From assembly GCA_020853375.1 (NCBI GenBank), contig JADYZA010000105.1, positions 1 through 10,726 on the forward strand: 10,726 bases of DNA. The letters run 5' to 3'. Numbering within the stretch: the stretch's first letter is position 1; each line of letters opens with the position of its first letter. This document shows positions 1-5,654 of the stretch, in pieces. This stretch comes from Verrucomicrobiota bacterium. GTDB lineage: Bacteria > Verrucomicrobiota > Kiritimatiellia > Kiritimatiellales > Tichowtungiaceae. The notes below the pieces were generated by a model. It saw only the letters and a list, made by a program, of their open reading frames with translations. It did not search any database and was not told the origin of the DNA. The position numbers and the translations under genes were made by a program.

Positions 1-768
1 CGCGGCCTGGAGCTGACAAATGTTTTTTATGTGGCGATGACCCGCGCCCGCGACCTGGTTGTTCTTTCCGGCGCGGGAACGAAAGAGCCGAAAGGCTGGC
101 TGAAATTGAGCGAAGCGTTTTTGAGCGGCTCGAGTCCGGAGGTTTTGCGCAAGTTGAGTTTTGCGGAAATGCCGGAGATCAGGAGTCTGGAATCAGGAGT
201 CAGGGCTCAGGAGTTAGATGTCAGCTTTGTTCCGCTGGAGGCTCCATCTGGAGTTGAGCGCAGAACAGTAACGAGTCTGATTGAAAACCTGAAGACTGAC
301 ACCTGTTGCCTAACCCCTGCGAATGACCGCCGGTCGTTCGGCTCTCTCGGCCACTCTGTACTGGAACAGCTGGCGAAGAATGGATGGAGCGGCGATATTC
401 CGGAACTCGTGGAGCAGTCTGGCGCTATCGCTGAATCCGAAAGGTTGATTCGACAGTTGGAAGCGGCGCGCGAGGTTTTACGCCGAGAGGCTGCGGGTTC
501 GACGGCGCTGTTTGCGGAACATCCGTTTGTGCTGAAACGTGGTGACATGATTCTGGACGGAACGATCGATCTGCTCGCGCAGTTTTCCAATGGCTGGAAG
601 ATTTTTGACTATAAATTCACGAACGAATCGCCTGAAGCGGTGCTGGAGACTTATGCGCCCCAGCTGGCGGCATACAAAGAAGCGGTTCAAAAACTTCATC
701 ATGGCACGACGGTTTCGGCCGTGCTGGTTTTGATCGGTGAGTCGGTAAAGCTTGTGCCGGCTGTCTGA
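1..768 (+). CDS. AddA/RecB-type helicase-nuclease, C-terminal part (5' end outside window)
   Basis: The frame is open from base 1 and ends at TGA 766-768, so only the last 255 residues are present. The first residues hold superfamily 1 helicase motif VI (FYVAMTRARDLVVL, bases 25-66). After a linker comes a PD-(D/E)XK nuclease domain of the RecB/AddA type. It has a His in SLGHSVLEQL (about base 352), the metal-binding Asp in GTIDLL (codon 568-570), the D-Y-K of IFDYKF (about 607-615), and the QLAAY helix (about 661-675). Family enzymes unwind and degrade double-stranded DNA ends for recombinational repair; the partner subunit is not visible here. The linker contains two arrays of 7-nt repeats in opposite orientation (179-224, 289-323) that stay in frame. 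The gene converges on the amidase gene with a 9-bp gap. The domain calls are secure; AddA versus another UvrD-nuclease fusion cannot be settled from this fragment. Confidence 0.85.
   Translation, partial: RGLELTNVFYVAMTRARDLVVLSGAGTKEPKGWLKLSEAFLSGSSPEVLRKLSFAEMPEIRSLESGVRAQELDVSFVPLEAPSGVERRTVTSLIENLKTDTCCLTPANDRRSFGSLGHSVLEQLAKNGWSGDIPELVEQSGAIAESERLIRQLEAAREVLRREAAGSTALFAEHPFVLKRGDMILDGTIDLLAQFSNGWKIFDYKFTNESPEAVLETYAPQLAAYKEAVQKLHHGTTVSAVLVLIGESVKLVPAV
179..224 (+). repeat. Heptanucleotide tandem array, left arm
   Basis: The stretch reads as 7-nt units TCAGGAG, TCTGGAA, TCAGGAG, TCAGGGC, TCAGGAG, TTAGATG, TCAG. TCAGGAGT occurs exactly at 179, 193 and 207, so there is also a strict 14-bp period. 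It lies in frame inside the helicase-nuclease linker (residues about SLESGVRAQELDV). Because 7 is not a multiple of 3, the protein shows no repeat, which suggests the DNA rather than the peptide was the unit of duplication. Confidence 0.75.
289..323 (-). repeat. Heptanucleotide array, right arm, inverted relative to left arm
   Basis: The plus strand reads as 7-nt units CTGAAGA, CTGACAC, CTGTTGC, CTAACCC, CTGCGAA. On the minus strand these become units ending in TCAG, TCAG, ACAG, TTAG and GCAG, resembling the TCAG-containing heptads of the left arm. Aligning 296-319 with the reverse complement of the left arm gives about 17 of 24 matches by eye. The copies are degenerate, so this arm is less certain than the left. 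Confidence 0.5.
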
Positions 769-777
769 GCGAATTGG

Positions 778-1776
778 TTATTTCGTTCTGGCGCGGGTTA
801 CGTCGGAGAGGTAGGCGGTGATTCCGTCGGCGATGCCACGGGCAATCCGGTCGCGCCCGGCGGGATCAATGGCGATGGCTTCGTCTTTCGGGTTACTGAG
901 GAAGGCCATTTCGACGAGAGCGGCGGGGCAGGGCGCATCGCGCAATACTTCGAAGCGGGCGCGTTTGATGCCGCGATCTTCCTGTCCGGTGGCTTTGATG
1001 AGGTTTTGCTGGATGCGGTAGCCGAGCACCATGTTGGCGAGGTCACATCGGTTTCCGGTGTTGTTGGAGGTTGGGATTGCGCCGCCGCCGTAGGAGTTGC
1101 TGCTGTAGCGTCCGGGCAGGGCGAGGACGAAGGTTTCGGCTCCGCGGACGTCACGTTTTTTCCCGGCGGAGTTGGCGTGGATGCTGACGAGGATATCGGC
1201 CCGGAGCGCGGCGGCTTTCCGGCAGCGGGCGTCAAGGTCGAGGTCCCGGTCGCTTTCGCGGGTGAGCGCGACGTTAATGCCGCGGGCTTCGAGTTTTGCC
1301 TGAACCCGTTTGGCGACGTCGAGTACGATCAGTTTTTCATGGACGTTGCGTGGACTGCTGGTGCCTTTGTCGTCGCCGCCGTGACCGGGGTCGAGGACGA
1401 CGGTGCGGGTTCCGGCGGTTTTGAGGAATTCCGACGGACGCGATACCGGTTCGATGGTTTTGACGAAGTCGGTTGTATCGATGGCCCACGACCAGCCGAC
1501 TTTGCGTACCGGTTCGTTGAGCGCGACGAGGATTCCGTTGACCCAGACGCTGCGGGATTCAGTCTGAAATTCGATTTTGTTGTATTTGTTCTGCATCCGG
1601 ATGCGGTTTCTAGCGGGCTGGGTGATGGTCATGCCGTAGTAGGCGGCCAGGTTGGAGAGGGTGACGTAGGTTTTTCCGCGCGAGGTGATGGTGCGGACTC
1701 CGGCGAAGGCGGTTGCGGCCGTGAACATGGCTGTTAGGCCGATAACAAGCAACAGGGCAGTTTTGTTCGGGCGCAT
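778..1776 (-). CDS. Secreted N-acetylmuramoyl-L-alanine amidase (Amidase_3, AmiC-type catalytic domain)
   Basis: This 332-residue zinc amidase should cleave the bond between N-acetylmuramic acid and the stem peptide, acting on peptidoglycan in the periplasm, typically during cell separation or wall turnover. Residues 1-25 form a Sec signal peptide (basic MRPNK, hydrophobic core, probable AFA cleavage before G26). Residues 27-115 form a small beta-rich domain resembling the copper-amine-oxidase N-terminal type (YVTLSNLAAYYGM, then VWVNG); this is a fold guess. Residues 124-325 are the catalytic domain, with zinc ligands H132 (DPGHGG), E147 (HEK) and H200 (SIHAN), and catalytic E289 (VEMAFLSN). 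An insert of about 30 residues (221-250) lies where AmiB/AmiC enzymes carry a regulatory segment. The ATG follows AAAAGG with a 7-nt spacer. The gene is divergent from the potassium channel gene and convergent with the helicase gene. Confidence 0.93.
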   Translation of the reverse strand: MRPNKTALLLVIGLTAMFTAATAFAGVRTITSRGKTYVTLSNLAAYYGMTITQPARNRIRMQNKYNKIEFQTESRSVWVNGILVALNEPVRKVGWSWAIDTTDFVKTIEPVSRPSEFLKTAGTRTVVLDPGHGGDDKGTSSPRNVHEKLIVLDVAKRVQAKLEARGINVALTRESDRDLDLDARCRKAAALRADILVSIHANSAGKKRDVRGAETFVLALPGRYSSNSYGGGAIPTSNNTGNRCDLANMVLGYRIQQNLIKATGQEDRGIKRARFEVLRDAPCPAALVEMAFLSNPKDEAIAIDPAGRDRIARGIADGITAYLSDVTRARTK

Positions 1777-1842
1777 GAAATAACCTTTTAAGAGAAAGCG
1801 TTCATTTGTATAGTCCGCGAAACTGTTACCACGGAAGGATGC
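1777..1842. promoter_or_regulatory. Divergent promoter region, amidase / potassium channel
   Basis: This 66-bp gap must hold both start regions. On the plus strand TATAGT (1809-1814) is a good -10, but its -35 (about TTTTAA at 1786-1791) is poor. The same AT-rich island read on the minus strand gives TATACA, a possible -10 for the amidase. A GGAAGG Shine-Dalgarno (1833-1838) precedes the channel ATG. The assignment is tentative. Confidence 0.35.
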
Positions 1843-2847
1843 ATGAAGCGAGGCCTATATCACTTTGACCAGCCCCGGACGCTTCGTTTCGGTCTTTATC
1901 TTTTTCTTTTTCTGACGGTGCTGGGGGGCGGGACCGCTGGATATCATCTGCTCGAAGGCTGGCCGCTGAGCGAATGTCTTTATATGACGGTGATTACCGT
2001 TTCAACGGTTGGGTTTGGCGAGGTTCATCCGCTTTCGCCCGTCGGGCGGATGTTTACAATCCTGCTGGTTTTCTTCGGGGTGACGTCTGCGGCCCTGTCG
2101 CTGACGGCGATTTTTGAATATTTTATTTTGCGCGGACTGAACAATCTTTTCGGGAGAAACAAAATGGATAAGCAAATTGAAAAGCTGGATCGGCATATCA
2201 TTATTTGCGGCTACGGTCGCACCGGCGACTACATCGCCCGCGATCTGAAAAAGCTGGGTAAGCCTTTTGTGGTGATTGAGGACGACCCCGAGCGTATCAA
2301 AGTGCTGGAGGAGGAAGGGGTTCTGTATATTCAGGGCGATCCTTCGGATGAAGATCAGTTGGAAACCGCCGGAGTGACCCGGGCGGAGGCGCTGGTGGCC
2401 GCGTTGCCGAAGGATGCGGACAATCTCTTTTTGACGATCAATGCGCGCAGCCTGAACCGCGATCTGCACATCATCGCGCGGGTTCAGGATTCCGATAACA
2501 GCCGTAAGCTGATTAAGGCGGGCGCGAATCAAGTGGTTTCTCCGTTCTCGACCGGTGCCGCCCGGATTGTCCAGCTGCTGACCCGTCCGTCGGCGGTGGA
2601 TATGATCGAGCTGGTGACACCGCATGAAAATCTTGAATTGGAAGTTTGCGAGATTCTGGTGGATGAGAAGAGCGATTTGGTTCGTAAGACGCTGGCGGAA
2701 TCTCGTGTCCGGCAGACGCTCGGATGTATGGTATTCGCCGTTAAACGGCTGAACGGTGAGACTCTGTTTGATCCGGATCCGCAGTTGCGGATTGAATCCG
2801 GGGATGTTCTTTTGGCGATCAAGAAGCCGCGTCCGGCGGAGGCGTGA
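1843..2847 (+). CDS. MthK-like two-TM potassium channel with C-terminal RCK (TrkA-N/TrkA-C) domains
   Basis: This is a 334-residue ligand-gated K+ channel subunit of the inner membrane. TM1 is about residues 16-37, the pore helix 42-54, the selectivity filter TVGFG 55-59 and TM2 68-95. The RCK N-lobe starts at about 118 with the Rossmann motif GYGRTG (123-128) and an acidic end to the second beta strand (VIEDD, 144-148). The RCK C-lobe is about 255-328. The architecture matches archaeal MthK, where four pore subunits pair with four extra free RCK subunits to form the gating ring. An internal ATG (2164, M108) with a GGGAG Shine-Dalgarno seven bases away could make the free RCK form here too. 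The full-length ATG has GGAAGG only 4 nt upstream. The stop codon overlaps the next start (TGATG), so the phosphatase-fold gene is probably cotranscribed and translationally coupled. Confidence 0.92.
   Translation: MKRGLYHFDQPRTLRFGLYLFLFLTVLGGGTAGYHLLEGWPLSECLYMTVITVSTVGFGEVHPLSPVGRMFTILLVFFGVTSAALSLTAIFEYFILRGLNNLFGRNKMDKQIEKLDRHIIICGYGRTGDYIARDLKKLGKPFVVIEDDPERIKVLEEEGVLYIQGDPSDEDQLETAGVTRAEALVAALPKDADNLFLTINARSLNRDLHIIARVQDSDNSRKLIKAGANQVVSPFSTGAARIVQLLTRPSAVDMIELVTPHENLELEVCEILVDEKSDLVRKTLAESRVRQTLGCMVFAVKRLNGETLFDPDPQLRIESGDVLLAIKKPRPAEA
2152..2166 (+). promoter_or_regulatory. Internal Shine-Dalgarno and ATG for a soluble RCK subunit
   Basis: GGGAG at 2152-2156 lies 7 nt before the in-frame ATG 2164-2166 (codon 108 of the channel), immediately after TM2 and before the RCK domain. 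The product (to 2847) would be about 227 residues: the RCK domain without the pore. In MthK an internal start at Met107 is known to do exactly this. The sequence and spacing are seen directly; use of the site is an inference. Confidence 0.6.
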
Positions 2848-3734
2848 TGAGAGGCTTGTTTCTGCTTTGTCTCGCGCTGCCAATCATTTGCTGGCCGCAG
2901 ACAGACACCTTTTCGGTGATGACGTACAATCTTCGCCAGTATGCGCTGACCGACCGGGATGGCGGAGGCACACCGGATGATCCAAAGCCTGAAAAAGAAC
3001 GCCTCGCAGTTACCGCACTGATTGTTAAAGAGCGCCCAGACGTGTTGACGGTTCAGGAAATGGGCGATGCCCGGGTGTTCACACAATTCCGCGATGAGTT
3101 GCGCGCCGCAGGTCTGGATTATCCCTATGCCGAACTGCTGGAACGCGGGCGGAGAGAAATCAATCTGGCGGTGTTGAGTCGCTTTCCGATTCTGTCCGTA
3201 CAGCATCGTACGAATGAGTGGTATAGTATCGGGGAAGCCAAGGTTCCTGTGGCGCGCGGGTTCCTAGATGTGGAACTTCAGGTTAATCCAAAATATCGGT
3301 TCCGTCTGCTGGCGGCGCATCTTAAATCCAAGGTGTACAGTCCGCTGGGACAGACCGAGATGCGTCGCAACGAGGCGCGGTTGCTCAACAAGGTTGTCCG
3401 CGGAATTCTGGACGAGCACCCCGATATCAATCTATTGGTGGCGGGGGATTTTAATGATGATTACAGTTCCGCTCCGTTGCGTGAAGTCGGCGGACGGCGC
3501 GGCGGCGAGCTGACGGATCTGCGGCCGACTGACTCGGCTGGCGATGTCTGGACGTATTTTTATGGCGCCGTCGACGGGTACAGCCGGTTTGACTATTTTT
3601 TCGCCAGCAAAGGAATGCTTCCGGAGCTGGTTCGTGAGCAGACGCGAGTGGTGCGCGATCCGTTAACACAGGAGGCTTCCGACCATCGTCCGGTTATCGC
3701 TGTGTTTCGCACGACGGATCAGAACGGTTTCTGA
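2847..3734 (+). CDS. Secreted endonuclease/exonuclease/phosphatase-fold (EEP) protein
   Basis: This 295-residue protein has the DNase I/AP-endonuclease fold. Conserved EEP residues are N28 (TYNLR), E71 (VQE), H158 (AAHLKSK), D201 and N203 (GDFND), D249 (RFDYFF) and the terminal D279-H280 (SDHRPV), so the Mg-dependent phosphodiesterase site looks complete. Residues 1 to about 18 form a hydrophobic signal peptide, so it acts outside the cytoplasm. The substrate (nucleic acid, phospholipid or phosphosugar) cannot be told. I chose ATG 2847 over the GTG at 2844. The Shine-Dalgarno GGAGG (2838-2842) is 4 nt from the ATG but only 1 nt from the GTG. The ATG overlaps the channel stop by one base (TGATG). 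The last 16 bp overlap the 3' end of the convergent lipoprotein gene. Confidence 0.88.
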   Translation: MRGLFLLCLALPIICWPQTDTFSVMTYNLRQYALTDRDGGGTPDDPKPEKERLAVTALIVKERPDVLTVQEMGDARVFTQFRDELRAAGLDYPYAELLERGRREINLAVLSRFPILSVQHRTNEWYSIGEAKVPVARGFLDVELQVNPKYRFRLLAAHLKSKVYSPLGQTEMRRNEARLLNKVVRGILDEHPDINLLVAGDFNDDYSSAPLREVGGRRGGELTDLRPTDSAGDVWTYFYGAVDGYSRFDYFFASKGMLPELVREQTRVVRDPLTQEASDHRPVIAVFRTTDQNGF

Positions 3735-4045
3735 TCGCCGGTCAGCAGGAGATAACGGCGCGGCGTCGCATCAGGGGCGGTTCGGTCCGTGATTGTGGTT
3801 TGTTTTCCTTCTCCACGCACTCCGGTTCCCTGCGGAAGAGGTTTCCATCCCGGAAGTTTTCCGGCCGGGGCGTCTGTGTAAAAAATCGTGTAGTTTTGAC
3901 CGGCAGCCGCTTTCCATGTGATGGTTGTTTCCCCTTCGCAAAAGGTTGTCGCCATTTTCGGGGAAACCGGAAACTCAACCGGCGCGGGTTTTGTCGCGCA
4001 TCCGGCCAGAAGTAATGTGGCCAGAAGGAAAAGAATCTTATTCAT
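3719..4045 (-). CDS. Small lipoprotein with an Ig/fibronectin-like beta domain, unknown function
   Basis: This is a 108-residue protein with a textbook lipoprotein signal. MNKILFLLATLLLAGC gives the lipobox LAGC with the lipidated Cys at 16, followed by ATKPAP. The rest (about 35-105) alternates short hydrophobic strands (TTITWKA, NYTIFYTD, TTITD, RRYLLL), like the small beta-sandwich modules common in secreted proteins of Verrucomicrobiota-like bacteria; no enzyme motif is visible. I recognise no family. The start at 4045 is preferred because the ATG overlaps the upstream stop by one base (TAATG) and GGTGGAAG precedes it. An earlier start at 4060 in the same frame is possible but would add MVEVL before the signal. 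It is the third gene of the unit starting with ferritin, and its 3' end overlaps the EEP gene by 16 bp. Confidence 0.8.
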   Translation of the reverse strand: MNKILFLLATLLLAGCATKPAPVEFPVSPKMATTFCEGETTITWKAAAGQNYTIFYTDAPAGKLPGWKPLPQGTGVRGEGKQTTITDRTAPDATPRRYLLLTGDQKPF

Positions 4046-5061
4046 TAGAACTTCCACCATGGTTTTTTGGGCATTTTCGGGGCGACTACTTCAGCGGCTG
4101 GAATTTCTCCGGTCGAAAACGGATTGGTTGTAACGGCGGTATCTATCGCATTCGTCGCTTTTTCCACCACGGTAATAATCGGGGCGGATTCGATGATTGG
4201 CGCGGGCTGAATGGCGGGTTCGGCTATCGGGGCGGCCTTAACCACGGGGACTTGTTCCGAAACCGGCGCAGCTTTTTCTGCCGGTGCGGGCTTGGTAACT
4301 GCAGGCGCAGGCGGTGGTTTGATTTCAGGCGCAACGAGAGGTGCCGCCTCAGGTGTTTTTAGAGCCTTGGCGGTGATGTCCACGGCGGTCGCCCCGCTTG
4401 TTTCAGGTATTGGAAGAATCGGTGCGGCTTCATCCATTCTTACCGGCTCAATAACTGGGGCGGGGATGGTTTTGAGGTACCACCAGTTGCTTAAATCGGC
4501 GGAGGTGTCCTGCGGCAACCGTTTTTCTAGCACCACATCGTGGCGGACATTCCACCAGTACACATTTTCCATGGTCGGGTTGATTTGTTCCAGCGAGTAG
4601 TTGTAACGGCGGGCCATCAAATCCCAGTGCCGGAACGGGAAGTCAAAGTGCAGGCCGAGCAGATGGATCAATATGCGTGGATCCGTGGAGGTGAGTCGGT
4701 TAGCGGTTCTGCACCAGGTGCTGCTGGGAATCAGCTCCGCTGGAGCGGCGAATTTTTTGCTTTCGATCAGAATGGCGTGCGCGGGACGTGTCGCGAAAAA
4801 CGTTCCGCTGGCATAATCCTCCGGCGATACGCTGACCCAGTTTCCGCCGTTCCACGCATGTAGCTTTAATGCCCCGTGTGTCTGCTGATAACAGACAAGC
4901 AGGACGGGGTAACGCCGGGAAATGTCTTGCGCGATCTGAAGCGGGATTTCCTCGCGCGGCACGATCAGCATGGTGATGTCGTTATTCCAGAAGGCGGCCC
5001 GGGCGGGCAGTGAAAGCGTGGACAGGATCACGGTGGTCAACAGCATCAGTTTTTTAAACAT
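4045..5061 (-). CDS. Secreted protein with Pro/Ala/Val-rich C-terminal tail, unknown function
   Basis: A 338-residue protein I do not recognise. Residues 1-22 form a Sec signal peptide (MFKK, hydrophobic core, ARA cleavage before AFW). Residues 23-200 look like a folded, aromatic-rich domain (LLVCYQQTHGALKLHAW, WVSVSPEDYASGTFF, FDFPFRHWDLMARRY, ENVYWWNVRHDVV, SNWWYLKTIPAP), with two Cys (57, 117) that could form a disulfide. Residues about 200-325 are a low-complexity stretch dominated by Pro, Ala, Val, Glu and Ile, typical of an extended periplasmic or wall-spanning spacer. The protein ends in a basic-aromatic cap (PKKPWWKF). The ATG has AAAGGGG 7 nt upstream. It begins 23 bp after the ferritin stop, with no terminator between, and its stop overlaps the lipoprotein start, so the three genes are probably one transcript. 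A role in the envelope is likely; anything more specific would be a guess. Confidence 0.8.
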   Translation of the reverse strand: MFKKLMLLTTVILSTLSLPARAAFWNNDITMLIVPREEIPLQIAQDISRRYPVLLVCYQQTHGALKLHAWNGGNWVSVSPEDYASGTFFATRPAHAILIESKKFAAPAELIPSSTWCRTANRLTSTDPRILIHLLGLHFDFPFRHWDLMARRYNYSLEQINPTMENVYWWNVRHDVVLEKRLPQDTSADLSNWWYLKTIPAPVIEPVRMDEAAPILPIPETSGATAVDITAKALKTPEAAPLVAPEIKPPPAPAVTKPAPAEKAAPVSEQVPVVKAAPIAEPAIQPAPIIESAPIITVVEKATNAIDTAVTTNPFSTGEIPAAEVVAPKMPKKPWWKF

Positions 5062-5084
5062 AATTGAACCCCTTTCTCTGAAGA

Positions 5085-5600
5085 TTAAGCTTTGGCGGCG
5101 ATGGGCGCAGGTGGCAGGCGTTGGCCAAGTCGGTCGTCAATCATCATCAATGCCGCGCCGTTATCGCCGATCATTTTCAGTCGGTCGACAATTTCTTTTA
5201 CGCCGGCTTCCTCTTCAACCTGCTCGGTGATGAACCACTGCAGGAAGACCTGTGTGGCGTGATCTTTTTCCTCCACCGCGACATCCAGCAGTTCGTTAAT
5301 TGATTCTGTCACAAACCGTTCGTGTTTTTGACTGGCTTCAAATGCGCCGAGAATCGAACCGAAGTCGGCTGGCGGCTCGTCGATTTTCAATAAACGCGCC
5401 TCGCCGCCATGCTGCATGATGTAGTCGAACATTTTGGTCATGTGGATGACTTCTTCGTCATACTGAATGCGGAACCAGTGTTCACTGCCGGGCATGTTGA
5501 GTTTGTTGCAATAGGCCGACATGGCGAGATAGAGATAAGCGGAATAAAATTCCTTGTTAATCTGGGCGTTGAGAGCCTTTTCCATCTTTTTTGTGATCAT
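5085..5600 (-). CDS. ftnA: Bacterial non-haem ferritin
   Basis: A 171-residue four-helix-bundle ferritin, which oxidises Fe(II) and stores iron as a mineral inside a 24-subunit shell in the cytoplasm. From ATG 5600 the numbering matches E. coli FtnA at every ferroxidase residue: E17 (NKEFYSAYLYL), E50 and H53 (DEEVIHM), E94 (QKHERF), Q127 and E130 (TEQVEEEA). No haem-binding Met of bacterioferritin type is apparent. The frame is open further upstream to 5789, but that extension is antisense to mutY. The start at 5600 has AAGGGGAG about 8 nt upstream and begins at the conserved N-terminus. A strong sigma70-like promoter lies at 5627-5654. No obvious Fur box or other iron-responsive operator was seen. 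It heads a likely three-gene unit with two envelope proteins of unknown function. Confidence 0.95.
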   Translation of the reverse strand: MITKKMEKALNAQINKEFYSAYLYLAMSAYCNKLNMPGSEHWFRIQYDEEVIHMTKMFDYIMQHGGEARLLKIDEPPADFGSILGAFEASQKHERFVTESINELLDVAVEEKDHATQVFLQWFITEQVEEEAGVKEIVDRLKMIGDNGAALMMIDDRLGQRLPPAPIAAKA

Positions 5601-5626
5601 GATTGAAACTCCCCTTGTTTGCAGGG

Positions 5627-5654
5627 ATTCTAGCCCAACCATGCAGGCAGTCAA
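5627..5654 (-). promoter_or_regulatory. Sigma70-type promoter for ferritin, overlapping the mutY start
   Basis: Read on the minus strand, TTGACT (5654-5649), a 16-bp spacer and TAGAAT (5632-5627) give 5/6 matches to each consensus hexamer. Transcription should begin near 5620, leaving a leader of about 20 nt that contains the AAGGGGAG Shine-Dalgarno. The -35 lies within mutY codons 3-5 and the spacer covers the mutY ATG. Confidence 0.7.

Noticed and set aside
1006..1737. 243-residue plus-strand open frame opposite the amidase gene
   Set aside because: It is antisense to a well-supported amidase with signal peptide and all zinc ligands; the Gly/Val/Asp-rich product looks like a shadow of the real gene's codon bias.
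2002..2883. 293-residue minus-strand open frame opposite the potassium channel
   Set aside because: It lies antisense to a gene with clear TM, filter and Rossmann motifs; the Arg/Gln-rich product has no family pattern.
3925..4362. Gly/Arg-rich plus-strand open frame resembling a repeat protein
   Set aside because: It is the reverse-strand reading of the Pro/Ala-rich tail of the secreted protein; the apparent repeats come from that low complexity.
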